A stretch of 40,167 nucleotides of DNA from Bradyrhizobium sp. (GCF_028868675.1 NZ_JAGWUA010000020.1:1-40167), one strand, 5' to 3'; counted from the stretch's first letter, positions 1 to 9,197 are shown. Numbers and translations: made by a program. The notes: generated from the sequence alone by a model not told the origin.

Positions 1-1080
1 TTCGGATTCTCGTTCCTGATCGGCCGCTCGATCTCCAGCGCGCTGGCCTCGATGGTATCAGCCATGACACGGCTCGCCGGCGGCGACGTCAGGCTGACGA
101 TACCGGGCCTCGGCCGTCACGACGAGATCGGCGAAATGGCCGGCGCGGTCGAGGTGTTCAAGAACAACATGGTCGAAGCCGAGCGGCTGCGCGGCGAGCA
201 GCGCGAGGTCGAAGCGCGGCAGGCGGAGCAGCGCAAGGCCGACATGCGCGAACTCGCCGATGCGTTCGAAGGCGCGGTCGGAGAGATCGTCGAGACCGTG
301 TCTTCGGCAGCGACCGAACTGGAAGCTTCCGCCACCACGCTGACGCGGGCGGCTGAACGCTCACGGAGCCTGGCGACCAGCGTTGCAGGAGCCTCCGAGG
401 AAGCGTCCACCAACGTGCAGTCGGTTTCTGCGGCCAGCGAGGAATTGAGCACCTCGGTGAACGAGATCAGCCGCCAGGTCCAGGAATCGTCCCGCGTGGC
501 CAGCGAGGCGGTCGATCAGGCCCAGAAGACCAACGACCGCGTCAGCGAGCTGTCGAAGGCGGCGAGCCGGATCGGCGACGTCGTCGAACTCATCAACACC
601 ATCGCCGGGCAGACCAATCTGCTGGCGCTGAACGCCACGATCGAGGCCGCGCGCGCCGGCGAGGCCGGCCGCGGCTTTGCCGTGGTCGCCTCCGAGGTCA
701 AGGCGCTGGCCGAGCAGACCGCGAAGGCGACCGGCGAGATCAGTCAGCAGATTTCTGGCATCCAGGCCGCGACCCAGGATTCGGTGGCGGCGATCAAGGA
801 GATCGGCGCCACCATCGGCCGGATGTCGGAGATTTCCTCGACCATCGCTGCCGCCGTGGAAGAGCAGGGCGCGGCGACGCAGGAGATTTCCCGCAACATC
901 CAGCACGCGGCGACCGGCACGCAGGAGGTCTCCTCCAACATCACCGACGTGCAGCAGGGCGCGACCGAAACCGGATCGGCCTCGGCGCAGGTCTATTCGG
1001 CGGCGAAATCGCTGTCGGGCGAAAGCAACCGGCTCAAGCTCGAGGTCGGCAAATTCCTCAACTCGGTCAGGGCCGCCTGA
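1..1080 (+). CDS. Methyl-accepting chemotaxis protein, C-terminal part (5' end outside window)
   Basis: This is the cytoplasmic half of a chemoreceptor that signals to CheA/CheW. The reading frame is open from base 1, so the ligand-binding and membrane parts lie upstream of the window. What is seen begins with the end of a membrane helix and a HAMP domain ([11 protein letters not shown]...[14 protein letters not shown]). A long coiled coil and the MCP signalling domain follow. The highly conserved hairpin tip is clear around bases 590-730 ([20 protein letters not shown], then [18 protein letters not shown]). The protein ends ...KFLNSVRAA with no CheR/CheB-tethering pentapeptide. It converges on the DUF2339 gene with a 4-base gap. 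The family is certain; the ligand cannot be told. Confidence 0.95.
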   Translation, partial: FGFSFLIGRSISSALASMVSAMTRLAGGDVRLTIPGLGRHDEIGEMAGAVEVFKNNMVEAERLRGEQREVEARQAEQRKADMRELADAFEGAVGEIVETVSSAATELEASATTLTRAAERSRSLATSVAGASEEASTNVQSVSAASEELSTSVNEISRQVQESSRVASEAVDQAQKTNDRVSELSKAASRIGDVVELINTIAGQTNLLALNATIEAARAGEAGRGFAVVASEVKALAEQTAKATGEISQQISGIQAATQDSVAAIKEIGATIGRMSEISSTIAAAVEEQGAATQEISRNIQHAATGTQEVSSNITDVQQGATETGSASAQVYSAAKSLSGESNRLKLEVGKFLNSVRAA

Positions 1081-1084
1081 GCGT

Positions 1085-3754
1085 TTAACCTCCCGCAGGT
1101 GCGGCCGGTGCGGTCGCCGCCTGCCTGCGGAACAGGATCCGCTGGTACAGCCAGCCGATCGCGACCAGTACCAGGCCGAGGCACATGAACGACAGCGCGC
1201 GGTAGACGCCGGTCAAGGTCGACATGTCGATCAGGAAGGCTTTCAGGATCGTCAGCGCGATGACGGCCGCCGAGGCCAGCCGCGCGCGTTGCGAGTTGAA
1301 GAGAACGCCGACACCGAGCAGGATGACGCCGAACGCGAGATACGCGATCGAGTAGGTGTACTGCTCCGCGGCGCCGATCGGACCTTGGATGATGATCGGG
1401 CCGTGATACAGCCGCCTGATCTCGAACGTCACATAGGCGAGGGCGAGAACGAGCGCCGCCGCTGCGATCGTGTTGGCATAGGCCACCGGCCGGTGACCGG
1501 CGACGGCATAGGACAGCAGCAGCGCCAGCACCGCCGGCAGCGCATAGCCCAGCAGCAGCAAATTGAGGAAGACGCCGCCGATATCGATCGATCGCAGCAT
1601 CGGGTTCTCGAACAGCAACAGGCCGAACAAGGTTGCAAGGCCGGCGAAGATCGTGAGCAGGCCGGCTCCGGCCGTGTGGATCACGCTACGGGTGCGCAGG
1701 CGCAGACGCTCCAGCCCGATCGCCATCGCCAGCGCGACGCAGACCTGCAACGCCACTTCAGCGAGGTCGGCATTGTCGCGATAGACATCGCCATTGTTGA
1801 GGGCATGGCGGATTTGCATGAACGCCAGCAGCACGGTGAACAGGATCGCCGCCGCTTCCACGGTCCGCAGCGGCGCGTCGTCGCCGCCGCGGCGCAGCAG
1901 GATGCTGCCGCCCCAGAACGAAGCCGCCGGAATGCCGTAGCCCCACAACAGCCAGTTGAAGATCGGCGTGGTGCCGACGGCCTCGCCGACGATGCGCGGG
2001 TCGTAGACGGTGCGCGCCGTGACGATGGCCGCGAAGATCGAAGCGAGCCAGCGCAGGAACGGGATCGGCCGCTGCATCGAGATCCAGGCGGTGCCGAGCG
2101 ACGTCAGTGCCAGCGCAATGGTGAGCCAACCCTTCTCCAGCGCGAAGGTCAGTGCCAGCGCCAGCGCGCCGAGCGATCCCGTGGCGAATAGCGCGGTCGA
2201 GATCGCAAGTCCGGGCCGGGTGTCGCGCCGGCTGAGGGATTCGGTCGCGGTGGCAAAGGCTGTGGCGAGCAGCACGGCGAGGATTGCGAACGGGATCGAG
2301 CGGTCGAGATGGGCGATGCAGGCGTAGAGCGCGACCAGCAGCGCGATCGGCGTGAAGGCCGCCGTCGCCGACCACACCACGGGGACGATGGCGCTGGTCG
2401 CGCGGCCCTGCGCGAGGAAGCCGGCGATGCCGAAGCCGGCGGCGAAGATCGCGGCCATCGCGAGATGCAGGTTGACCGAGCTGCCGGTCGCCGTCGGTCC
2501 GATGCCGGACAGAGCACCGCCGGGCAGCACCAGCATGTCCGGATTGGCGCGTACCGCCCATTCGGCGAACACGATGAACACCATGGCGGCGGCTGCACCG
2601 AGCGCGCCGGTCGCCGGCGGTGCGCGCCAGGCGACGAACAGCGTCGCGGCGACGAGGATGGTGAAGACGATCAGCGCGAGATCGGCGTGGGCGCTGGCGA
2701 GCACCATCAGCATCGCGGCGAACAGCGGGGCTGCGAGCGAGCCAGAAGAGACCGGCTCGATCCGGCCGTCGTCGATGTCGGGGCCGAACATGAAGCCGCA
2801 CGCCACCAGCAGCGCGGCAAGGACGAAGCCCGCGATGACATGGAACGAGAGCGGTGCGACCAGCGACGGTCCGAGACCCGGGAACGTCCAGAGCAGCGCG
2901 AAGACGATGGCGGTGACCGCGAGCCAGCGCCACAGCCGGACGCGCGCGAGGCCGAGCGACGCAGCGGTGACGATCGCGAGATAGATGTAGAGCGCCCAGA
3001 AGTCCGGCTTGTTGCTGGAGACGAGTACAGGCGTGACGAAGGCGCCGACGACGCCGAGGCCGGCGAGCGCCGGGCCGTGCAGCAGTGCGGCGGCGAGCGT
3101 GCCGAGCGCGACCAGCCCCAGCAGCACGAACGCCGAGGCCGGCGCGAGGAAGTCGTAGAGCGCGTAGGCCGCATAGACCGTCGCAAACGCTACCGCCGTG
3201 CCGGCCGCGGTGAGGATCGCGGGGATATTGGCGATCGGCAGCGCCTGGATATTGGAGATATTCTCCTTGCGCCGCGTCCATTCGCCGGCGCCAAGCAGCG
3301 CCAGCGCGAACAGGCCGCCGAGGAACACGCGCACGCCGGGGCCGAGCAGCCCGGCCTCGATCGAATAGCGCACCATGAAGAAGCCGCCGAGCGCGAGTGC
3401 CAGCCCGCCGATCCAGACCACCCAGCGCGTGCCGAGGCGTTCCTCCAGGCCCGGCGCCGGCGTGGGCAGCGGCGGCGGCGCGGCAGTGTCTGGGGCGAGC
3501 GGCGGCGGTGCTTCGGCTACGGGCACGAGCGACGGCGGCTCGGCCGCGCCCGGTGCGCCCGGTGCAAGCGTCTGCTCCAGCTCCTGCAATGGTGTGAGTG
3601 GCGGCGGCATGATCTGTCGCGGCGCGAGCGCGGCCGCTTCCAGCGCGTTGAGGCGTGCGCGCAGCTCGGCGATCTGGTTGGCGGCTTTCAGTGCAATCAG
3701 GAAGGCGGCGATTGCGATCATCACGATGATGACGTCAAACGGAGTATCGAACAT
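1085..3754 (-). CDS. DUF2339 family polytopic membrane protein
   Basis: This is an 889-residue integral membrane protein. After a first N-terminal helix (about residues 5-22) and a short coiled coil (QIAELRARLNALEA) comes a Pro/Ala-rich linker up to about residue 105. The rest is an almost uninterrupted series of hydrophobic helices, many more than 20, joined by short loops. Length, the ERLGTRWVVWIGGLALALGG entry into the membrane block and the overall pattern match the DUF2339 family, whose function is unknown. The ATG at 3754 has a good ribosome site (GGAGG four bases upstream). The gene stands alone and converges on the chemoreceptor gene. Nothing in the sequence points to a substrate. Confidence 0.9.
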   Translation of the reverse strand: MFDTPFDVIIVMIAIAAFLIALKAANQIAELRARLNALEAAALAPRQIMPPPLTPLQELEQTLAPGAPGAAEPPSLVPVAEAPPPLAPDTAAPPPLPTPAPGLEERLGTRWVVWIGGLALALGGFFMVRYSIEAGLLGPGVRVFLGGLFALALLGAGEWTRRKENISNIQALPIANIPAILTAAGTAVAFATVYAAYALYDFLAPASAFVLLGLVALGTLAAALLHGPALAGLGVVGAFVTPVLVSSNKPDFWALYIYLAIVTAASLGLARVRLWRWLAVTAIVFALLWTFPGLGPSLVAPLSFHVIAGFVLAALLVACGFMFGPDIDDGRIEPVSSGSLAAPLFAAMLMVLASAHADLALIVFTILVAATLFVAWRAPPATGALGAAAAMVFIVFAEWAVRANPDMLVLPGGALSGIGPTATGSSVNLHLAMAAIFAAGFGIAGFLAQGRATSAIVPVVWSATAAFTPIALLVALYACIAHLDRSIPFAILAVLLATAFATATESLSRRDTRPGLAISTALFATGSLGALALALTFALEKGWLTIALALTSLGTAWISMQRPIPFLRWLASIFAAIVTARTVYDPRIVGEAVGTTPIFNWLLWGYGIPAASFWGGSILLRRGGDDAPLRTVEAAAILFTVLLAFMQIRHALNNGDVYRDNADLAEVALQVCVALAMAIGLERLRLRTRSVIHTAGAGLLTIFAGLATLFGLLLFENPMLRSIDIGGVFLNLLLLGYALPAVLALLLSYAVAGHRPVAYANTIAAAALVLALAYVTFEIRRLYHGPIIIQGPIGAAEQYTYSIAYLAFGVILLGVGVLFNSQRARLASAAVIALTILKAFLIDMSTLTGVYRALSFMCLGLVLVAIGWLYQRILFRRQAATAPAAPAGG

Positions 3755-3804
3755 GAGACCTCCAGGCGATCGGCCGGCGCCGACCGCGCGAATGGATATT
3801 CCTC

Positions 3805-3853
3805 GGCACGATCCTATTCGGAAAACCGCTGCCCACTTGTCCGGATCATGCTC
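3805..3853. repeat. Degenerate copy of a Bradyrhizobium-type palindromic repeat
   Basis: The stretch reads ggcacgatcctattcggaaa, then a spacer, then ccggatcatgctc. It lines up over its length with the intact palindrome at 38988-39036 (same ttcggaa centre, same ccggatcatgctc right arm), but its left arm has decayed. It abuts the 3' end of the NrtR-like remnant. Confidence 0.75.
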
Positions 3854-3864
3854 CAGCGTCGCGT

Positions 3865-4108
3865 GCGGACGCGCAAGCCCGGCGCCGGCCGCCCGCCGGT
3901 TTGTGTCGACATCAGCCTGGTCGGTTCGATGACGGCCTCGGTCTCGACCAGAAAGTTCAGCTTGTGGAGGTGCCGGCCGGAGATTGCCTCCACCGTGTGC
4001 TGCAATGTCGTGAGTGTGAACGCGGCCGGCAAAAGTTCAAGGATCACAGGGCGATGTTTTCAGCTTCGCGCGCAACCGGGCGATTGCGGTGGCGAGGATG
4101 CGGCGATG
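3865..4108 (-). pseudogene. Remnant of an NrtR-like NUDIX/winged-helix regulator (C-terminal part, frameshifted)
   Basis: Two adjacent frames together spell the C-terminal winged-helix region of NrtR-type regulators. One frame gives HRRILATAIARLRAKLKTSP (4108 down to about 4049). The next continues VILELLPAAFTLTTLQHTVE and ends EPT...GGRPAPGLRVR near 3865. The family pattern I know is RLR.KL..SPV..ELLP..FTL..LQ...E...GR.L.K.NF, so a one-base frameshift lies near 4047. Two residues also seem to be missing after KLNF. The NUDIX domain that should precede it is absent; the space upstream is the phosphatase gene. NrtR proteins repress NAD-biosynthesis genes, but no such gene is nearby and this copy cannot be functional. 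The rest of the 3755-4120 gap holds only the palindromic repeat. Confidence 0.7.
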
Positions 4109-4120
4109 GTCGAATCTCCG

Positions 4121-4627
4121 TCATTCGAGATCGATCGCGAACGGCCGGCCTTCGACCATCATCGCGCCCGGTCCCATCTCGTCGAGCGCGCGCAGCATGC
4201 GCCCGTCGCGGCCGAGCGCGCGGTCGGCGAGGCCGACGATGCGGCGGTTGGGCGAGGCGATCGGCGAGGCGTCGCGGATCTTCCGGGCGATCTCGAGCTC
4301 GTCGCGGTGCGGATTGAGCGCGCACACCGCGGCGAACGCGCTTGCGGTCGAGCGGCTGATGCCGGCGTAGCAATGCACCACCAGCGGCGCGCCGCGATCC
4401 CAGTTGCGGACGAAGTTCAGGACCTGCTCGATATGTCGCTCGGACGGGGCGACGAAACCGTCCATCTCCTCGTTGATGTCGTCCATCGACACCTTGAGGT
4501 GATTGGCCGGCAGCACCGAGACGGGACGCGCGACCTGCTCGACATTGGCCATCACGGTCAGCACGTGGCTGGCGCCGGTGAGGCGAACGGTTTCGGGCAG
4601 GGCGGCGAGCGAGCAGACATGAATCAT
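4121..4627 (-). CDS. Tyrosine/dual-specificity protein phosphatase-like protein
   Basis: This is a protein of 168 residues with the cysteine-phosphatase signature HCYAGISRS (the HCx5R P-loop) in its middle. A general-acid candidate aspartate lies in the segment before it (SMDDINEEMDGF). The fold and size match small dual-specificity-type phosphatases annotated as tyrosine phosphatases in rhizobia; the substrate is unknown. I chose the ATG at 4627 (MIHVCSLAALPETV) because AAAAAGG lies seven bases upstream. The frame can be extended to 4648 only through an ATT codon. It is on the same strand as the HD-hydrolase gene, 51 bases downstream of it, so it may be co-transcribed with that block. Confidence 0.85.
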   Translation of the reverse strand: MIHVCSLAALPETVRLTGASHVLTVMANVEQVARPVSVLPANHLKVSMDDINEEMDGFVAPSERHIEQVLNFVRNWDRGAPLVVHCYAGISRSTASAFAAVCALNPHRDELEIARKIRDASPIASPNRRIVGLADRALGRDGRMLRALDEMGPGAMMVEGRPFAIDLE

Positions 4628-4678
4628 GGCGTACCTTTTTGCCGGCAATTATAGCCGCCGGCCGCAGGGTGAGCAAAG

Positions 4679-5296
4679 CTACGTAAACACCGCGCTGAAG
4701 CGCTCCAGGAACCGCTTCTCGGCCTTCGCCGCCGTCCACGGCGTCAGATAGTCGCGCCGGACGGCGTCGGGCAGGCCGGGATCGCGGCCGAACAGGCGTT
4801 TTGCTTCGCTCTCGCCAAAACCCGCAAGCTCGGTCGCCTCCAGAAATGCTGCGCCGCGGTCGGCGGCCTTGATCGCCTGCATGATCTCCCCGGGCAGCAC
4901 CGGCGGCAGGCCGAAGCGGACATGGATCGCCGACAACAACCGCTTCTCGACCGCCTTGTAGTGGCCGTCGAGCACTGCCTTGAACGGTGAGATCATGTCG
5001 CCGATCACGTATTCCGGCGCATCGTGCAGCAGCGCGGCGAGCCGCACGCGCCGATCCACCCGCGGCGTCTCGTGCCGCATCACGGTCTCGACCAGCAGGG
5101 TGTGCTGCGCGACCGAGAAGATGTGCGCGCCGATGGTTTGTCCGTTCCAGCGCGCGACCCGCGCCAGCCCATGGGCGATGTCGGCGATCTCGACGTCGAG
5201 CGGGGAGGGATCCAGCAGATCGAGCCGCCGCCCCGACAGCATGCGCTGCCAGGCGCGGGACGCCACGTCCTTCGCGGCAGGTTTCCCGGTCGTCAT
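4679..5296 (-). CDS. HD-domain hydrolase (YfbR-like 5'-nucleotidase family)
   Basis: This is a 205-residue metal-dependent phosphohydrolase of the HD superfamily. The motifs are in order: HIFSVAQHTLLVE (His65), LAALLHDAPEYVIGD (His91-Asp92) and a later conserved Asp region (AIKAADRGAAFLEATEL). This pattern is that of YfbR/YedX-like HD hydrolases, some of which dephosphorylate deoxynucleotides; the true substrate here is not known. The start is the ATG at 5296, which overlaps the stop of tag as ATGA, so translation is coupled. The open frame further upstream is only the shadow of tag. It forms a tight unit with tag and ygfZ. Confidence 0.85.
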   Translation of the reverse strand: MTTGKPAAKDVASRAWQRMLSGRRLDLLDPSPLDVEIADIAHGLARVARWNGQTIGAHIFSVAQHTLLVETVMRHETPRVDRRVRLAALLHDAPEYVIGDMISPFKAVLDGHYKAVEKRLLSAIHVRFGLPPVLPGEIMQAIKAADRGAAFLEATELAGFGESEAKRLFGRDPGLPDAVRRDYLTPWTAAKAEKRFLERFSAVFT

Positions 5297-5919
5297 CCGA
5301 CCGTGAGGCGCGGCTTGCGCTGCGTCTTGCCGCAGGTCTCGTGACAGTGACAGTCGACCAGATGGTCGTTGACCATGCCGGTCGCCTGCATGAAGGCGTA
5401 GACGATGGTGGGGCCGACGAACTTGAAGCCGCGCGATGACAGCTCCTTGGAGATCTGCACCGACAGCGGCGTCGAGGCCGGCACGCTCGCGGTGGTCTTG
5501 AAGTGGTTTATCCTGGGCCTGCCGCCGACGAAGTCCCACAGCAGTCTTGAGAAGCCCGGACCCTTCTCCATGATCTCCAGATACGACTTCGCGCTCGCGA
5601 CCGCGCCGTCGATCTTGGCGCGGTTGCGGACGATGCCGGCGTCGTTCATCAGCGCATGCACCTTCTTCGCGTTGTAGCGTGCGATTTTTTCGGGTCTGAA
5701 CTCGTCGAAGGCTTTGCGAAAATTGTCGCGCTTGCGCAGGATCGTGATCCAGGAGAGCCCGGCCTGGAAGCCGTCGAGGATCAGCTTCTCGTAGAGCGCG
5801 CGGTCGTCATATTCCGGAACGCCCCATTCGGTGTCGTGATAGGCGACGTAGAGCGGGTCGTCGCCGGGCCAGGGGCAGCGGGTCAGGCCGTCGGCATGCA
5901 GGAGAGGAGACCGACTCAT
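5293..5919 (-). CDS. tag: DNA-3-methyladenine glycosylase I
   Basis: Tag removes 3-methyladenine from alkylated DNA as the first step of base-excision repair. The 208 residues carry the family landmarks. RCPWPGDDPLYVAYHDTEWG at the N-terminus holds the first Cys and His zinc ligands. GFQAGLSWITILRKRDNF contains the helix-hairpin region. VNDHLVDCHCH near the end has the second ligand pair. At the place of E. coli Glu38, which contacts the base, this protein has Asp49 (LILDGFQAG), a conservative change. Its ATG overlaps the ygfZ stop (ATGA) and its own stop overlaps the HD-hydrolase start, giving a three-gene coupled operon. Confidence 0.93.
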   Translation of the reverse strand: MSRSPLLHADGLTRCPWPGDDPLYVAYHDTEWGVPEYDDRALYEKLILDGFQAGLSWITILRKRDNFRKAFDEFRPEKIARYNAKKVHALMNDAGIVRNRAKIDGAVASAKSYLEIMEKGPGFSRLLWDFVGGRPRINHFKTTASVPASTPLSVQISKELSSRGFKFVGPTIVYAFMQATGMVNDHLVDCHCHETCGKTQRKPRLTVG

Positions 5920-6797
5920 GCGATCGTCCGCCTTCCGGCGCCGCGCACGACGTCGGGCTCGGCGAGCGACAGCCCGAGGCCGCCAGCGGTGAGCTTCTGG
6001 CCCGCATCGAGCGCGTCCGCGACGCGGTCGGTGCGCACCAGCGCGATGCCCCGACCGGCAGCCGTCGAGCCGATCGTGCCGACCGGCTTGTCGCCGGCGA
6101 GGATGGTGGCGCCGATCTCGGGCGAGAAGTCGTCGAGCAGCACCTTCACGATGCGGGTTCGCGCCGTGCCGCGATGCTGCATGCGTGACACCACCTCCTG
6201 GCCGACATAGCAGCCCTTGTCGAAATCGACGCCGTTCAACCGGTCCATGTTGGTCTCGTGCGGGAAGGCGTCGCCGTAGCTGAAATCGAGACCGCCGCGC
6301 GGCACCCCGAGCGCGATACGATGGGCTTCATAGTCGGCGGCATCGACCAGTTCGGCGCCGATCAGCGCGGTGAGCTTGTCCTTCAGATCGGCCGGAATCA
6401 GGATGCGGACACCGAGTCGTTCGTCGCGCGGGTCGGCGAAAGTCAGATCCGGCCGGGCGGCAGGGGTGCCGTCCCAGGCCGCGAGCACGCCGAGATCGTC
6501 GGACAGATTGTCCACCGTGACCTGGGCGCGGAGCTTGTAGAATTTGAGCTTGTCGGCAAGACCCTGCGCCAGCGCCCGCGGGCAGTCGATCAGGAAGCCG
6601 CCGCCATGGCCCAAGGGTGCCTCGGTGATCAGGAAATCCACTACGATCTTGCCCTGCGGCGTCAGCAAAGCCCCGAATCGGGCCAGGCCCGGCTCGAGCT
6701 TGCCGACGTCGGTGGTGACGAGACCGTTGAGGAAGCTGCGCGCATCCTCGCCTGCGACCTTGACCACGCCCCGGTCGGTGAGAAACGCTGCCTTCAT
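5916..6797 (-). CDS. ygfZ: Folate-dependent Fe-S cluster protein YgfZ (CAF17/IBA57 family)
   Basis: The 293-residue protein belongs to the GcvT-like YgfZ family, which uses tetrahydrofolate to help assemble or repair certain [4Fe-4S] proteins in the cytoplasm. The diagnostic signature K-G-C-Y-x-G-Q-E is present as DKGCYVGQEVVSRMQHRGT in the second half. The N-terminus (LTDRGVVKVAGEDARSFLNG) and length also fit. It is the first gene of the ygfZ-tag-HD hydrolase operon and is divergent from the dihydroorotase-like gene, with about 105 bases between the starts for both promoters. I see no clear -35/-10 pair there. Confidence 0.92.
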   Translation of the reverse strand: MKAAFLTDRGVVKVAGEDARSFLNGLVTTDVGKLEPGLARFGALLTPQGKIVVDFLITEAPLGHGGGFLIDCPRALAQGLADKLKFYKLRAQVTVDNLSDDLGVLAAWDGTPAARPDLTFADPRDERLGVRILIPADLKDKLTALIGAELVDAADYEAHRIALGVPRGGLDFSYGDAFPHETNMDRLNGVDFDKGCYVGQEVVSRMQHRGTARTRIVKVLLDDFSPEIGATILAGDKPVGTIGSTAAGRGIALVRTDRVADALDAGQKLTAGGLGLSLAEPDVVRGAGRRTIA

Positions 6798-6902
6798 GCG
6801 AAAATCTCTTGCGACATGTTGCTCCGGAACGTAATCCCCCGAGGGATGGACGACAAGGCCCGCCGCTCGCGCGGCTTCTCGGGATCAGAGAGACTGACAG
6901 CC

Positions 6903-8237
6903 ATGACCGAGCGATTCGACGTGATCCTGAAATCCGGCACGGTGGTCAATCAGGACGGCGAGGGCGTCCGCGACATCGGCATCGCCCACGGGCGCATCGC
7001 CGAGATCGGCTCGCTGTCGCATGCGTCCGCGGCCGAGACGATCGACTGCAAGGGCCTGCACATCCTGCCCGGCGTGATGGACACGCAGGTGCATTTCCGC
7101 GAGCCCGGCCTGACCCACAAGGAAGATCTCGAGACCGGCTCGCGCGGCGCCGTGCTCGGCGGTGTCACCGCCGTGTTCGAGATGCCCAACACCGCGCCGC
7201 TCACGGTGACGGAGGCCGATTTCGCCGCCAAGGTGAAGGCGGGGCGTCATCGCATGCATTGCGATTTCGCCTTCTTCATCGGCGGCACCCGCGACAACGT
7301 GCAGGAGTTGCCGCAACTCGAGCGCGCGCCGGGCTGTGCGGGCGTCAAGGTGTTCATCGGCTCCTCCACCGGCGCGCTGCTGGTCGAGGACGACGACAGC
7401 CTGCGCCGCATCTTCCAGGTGATCCGCCGCCGCGCCGCGTTCCATGCCGAGGACGAGTATCGGCTCAACGACCGCAAGCCGCTGCGCGTCGAGGGCGACG
7501 CGCGCTCGCATCCGGTCTGGCGCGACGAGACGGCGGCGCTGGTGGCGACGCAGCGCCTGGTCAAGCTCGCGCACGAGACCGGAAAACGCATCCACGTGCT
7601 GCACATCTCGACCAAGCAGGAGATCGAGTTCCTGCGCGACCACAAGGACGTCGCCTCCTGCGAGGCGACGCCGCATCACCTGACGTTGGCGGCGCCCGAA
7701 TGCTACGAGCGGCTCGGCACGCTCGCGCAGATGAACCCGCCGGTGCGCTCGGCCGATCACCGCGCCGGCATCTGGCGCGGGGTCGCACAGGGCATCGTCG
7801 ACGTGCTCGGCTCCGATCATGCCCCGCACACGCTGGAGGAGAAGGGCAAGACCTATCCGGCCTCGCCCTCCGGCATGACCGGCGTGCAGACGCTGGTGCC
7901 GGTGATGCTCGACCACGTCAATGCAGGGCGGCTGTCGCTCGCGCGCTTCGTCGATCTCACCAGCGCGGGCCCCGCGCGCCTTTTCAACATCGCCTGCAAG
8001 GGCCGCATCGCCGCCGGCTACGATGCCGATCTCACCATCGTCGATCTCAAGCGCAGCGAGACCATCACCAACGATTGGATCGTCTCCCGCGCCGGCTGGA
8101 CGCCCTATGACGGCCTGCGCGTGACCGGCTGGCCGGTCGGCACCTTCGTGCGCGGCCGACGCGTGATGTGGCAGGGCGAACTCGTGATGCCCTCGCAGGG
8201 CGAGCCCGTGCGGTTCTTGGAGACGCTGATGCCGTAG
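6903..8237 (+). CDS. Dihydroorotase-like cyclic amidohydrolase
   Basis: This is a 444-residue TIM-barrel amidohydrolase of the dihydroorotase/allantoinase group, normally closing dihydroorotate from carbamoyl-aspartate in pyrimidine synthesis. Motifs seen: DTQVHFREPG, the carbamylated-Lys region GVKVFIGSSTG, AFHAEDE, IHVLHIST and GSDHAPHTLEEKG with the catalytic Asp. The first metal motif, usually HxH, reads QxH (TQVHF), so the binuclear site may be altered. The start ATG at 6903 follows an AG-rich stretch; an in-frame ATG at 6846 is possible but the family starts at MTERFDVILKSG. No other pyrimidine gene is nearby, so a different hydantoin-like substrate cannot be excluded. Confidence 0.85.
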   Translation: MTERFDVILKSGTVVNQDGEGVRDIGIAHGRIAEIGSLSHASAAETIDCKGLHILPGVMDTQVHFREPGLTHKEDLETGSRGAVLGGVTAVFEMPNTAPLTVTEADFAAKVKAGRHRMHCDFAFFIGGTRDNVQELPQLERAPGCAGVKVFIGSSTGALLVEDDDSLRRIFQVIRRRAAFHAEDEYRLNDRKPLRVEGDARSHPVWRDETAALVATQRLVKLAHETGKRIHVLHISTKQEIEFLRDHKDVASCEATPHHLTLAAPECYERLGTLAQMNPPVRSADHRAGIWRGVAQGIVDVLGSDHAPHTLEEKGKTYPASPSGMTGVQTLVPVMLDHVNAGRLSLARFVDLTSAGPARLFNIACKGRIAAGYDADLTIVDLKRSETITNDWIVSRAGWTPYDGLRVTGWPVGTFVRGRRVMWQGELVMPSQGEPVRFLETLMP

Positions 8238-8290
8238 GGGCTGCATGAGGCGGTATGTCATGAAGCTATGTCCGAACAACGGAGGCGTCC

Positions 8291-9163
8291 ATGAGCCAGC
8301 CGAATTCCCTCGTCACCACCGCCGAGCTTGCCGGCATGCTCGGCGAGCCGAGCCTGCGCGTCTACGACTGCACGACCTATCTCGAGCCGACGCCGGCGGG
8401 CAGCGATGCGCCCTATCTGGTGGTGCCCGGCCGCAAGACGTTTGAGACCGGGCATATTCCCGGCGCCGATTTCCTCGACTTGCAGGGCGAATTCTCCGAC
8501 ACAGCCACGCCGCTCCGTTTCATGATGCCCGCTGTGGCGCAGCTCGAGGCGGCGTTCGGCCGCCATGGTCTGGATGCGGGCAAGACGATCGTGCTCTACA
8601 GCCTCGGCACCATGATGTGGGCGACGCGATTCTGGTGGATGCTGCGCTCGCTCGGCGTCGCCGCAAGGGTGCTCGACGGCGGCTTTGACAAATGGACGGC
8701 GGAAGCGCGACCGGTGGAGACCGGCGCGCCAAGAGGCCATCCGGCGGCGACGTTCAAGGCCTCGCCCCGCGCGGGCCTCTTCGTCGACAAGGCGGCCGTG
8801 CTTGCGAAGCTCGAGGATCCCGCGACCGTCATCGTCAACGCGCTGGGACCGCAATTTCATCGCGGCCTGGAGCCGAGCCGCTACGGCCGGCCCGGCCGCA
8901 TCCCCGGCAGCCGCAACGTGCCTGCGGCGACGCTGGTCAGGGCTGCGGACAAGACGCTGACCACGGCAGCGGACGCGGAGGCGAAGTTTGCAGGCCAGGG
9001 CATCACCTGCGACAAGACCGTGATCTGCTATTGCGGCGGCGGCATTTCGGCGACCATCGACCTCTTCATGCTGGCGCAACTCGGCTATGACAAGCTGACG
9101 CTCTACGACGCCTCGATGGGCGAGTGGGCGAGGGACGTCGCGCTGCCGATCGAGACGGATTGA
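8291..9163 (+). CDS. Thiosulfate/3-mercaptopyruvate sulfurtransferase (tandem rhodanese)
   Basis: This is a 290-residue protein with two rhodanese domains. The N-terminal, inactive domain has the structural motif GHIPGADFLDLQG, and no cysteine in its loop (LYSLGTMMWATRFWW). The C-terminal domain has the active loop CYCGGGISAT with the persulfide-forming Cys248. Such enzymes move sulfane sulfur from thiosulfate or mercaptopyruvate to cyanide or thiol acceptors. The loop CGGGIS is neither the classic thiosulfate (CRxGxR) nor mercaptopyruvate (CGSGVT) type, so substrate preference is open. GGAGG sits five bases before the ATG. It follows the amidohydrolase after 53 bases and may share its transcript. 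Confidence 0.88.
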   Translation: MSQPNSLVTTAELAGMLGEPSLRVYDCTTYLEPTPAGSDAPYLVVPGRKTFETGHIPGADFLDLQGEFSDTATPLRFMMPAVAQLEAAFGRHGLDAGKTIVLYSLGTMMWATRFWWMLRSLGVAARVLDGGFDKWTAEARPVETGAPRGHPAATFKASPRAGLFVDKAAVLAKLEDPATVIVNALGPQFHRGLEPSRYGRPGRIPGSRNVPAATLVRAADKTLTTAADAEAKFAGQGITCDKTVICYCGGGISATIDLFMLAQLGYDKLTLYDASMGEWARDVALPIETD

Positions 9164-9197
9164 GGGATTGCGCTCCCTTCCGGGGAGGGTGAAAAGC

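Noticed and set aside
677..2191. 504-residue plus-strand frame across the chemoreceptor and DUF2339 genes
   Set aside because: Shadow frame of two real genes in high-GC DNA; composition is Arg/Gln-rich with no domain.
4044..4739. 231-residue minus-strand frame over the phosphatase gene
   Set aside because: Out-of-frame shadow; the real gene with HCYAGISRS is in another frame.
6258..6902. N-terminal extension of the dihydroorotase-like frame
   Set aside because: It runs through ygfZ in antisense; family start and residues place the true ATG at 6903.
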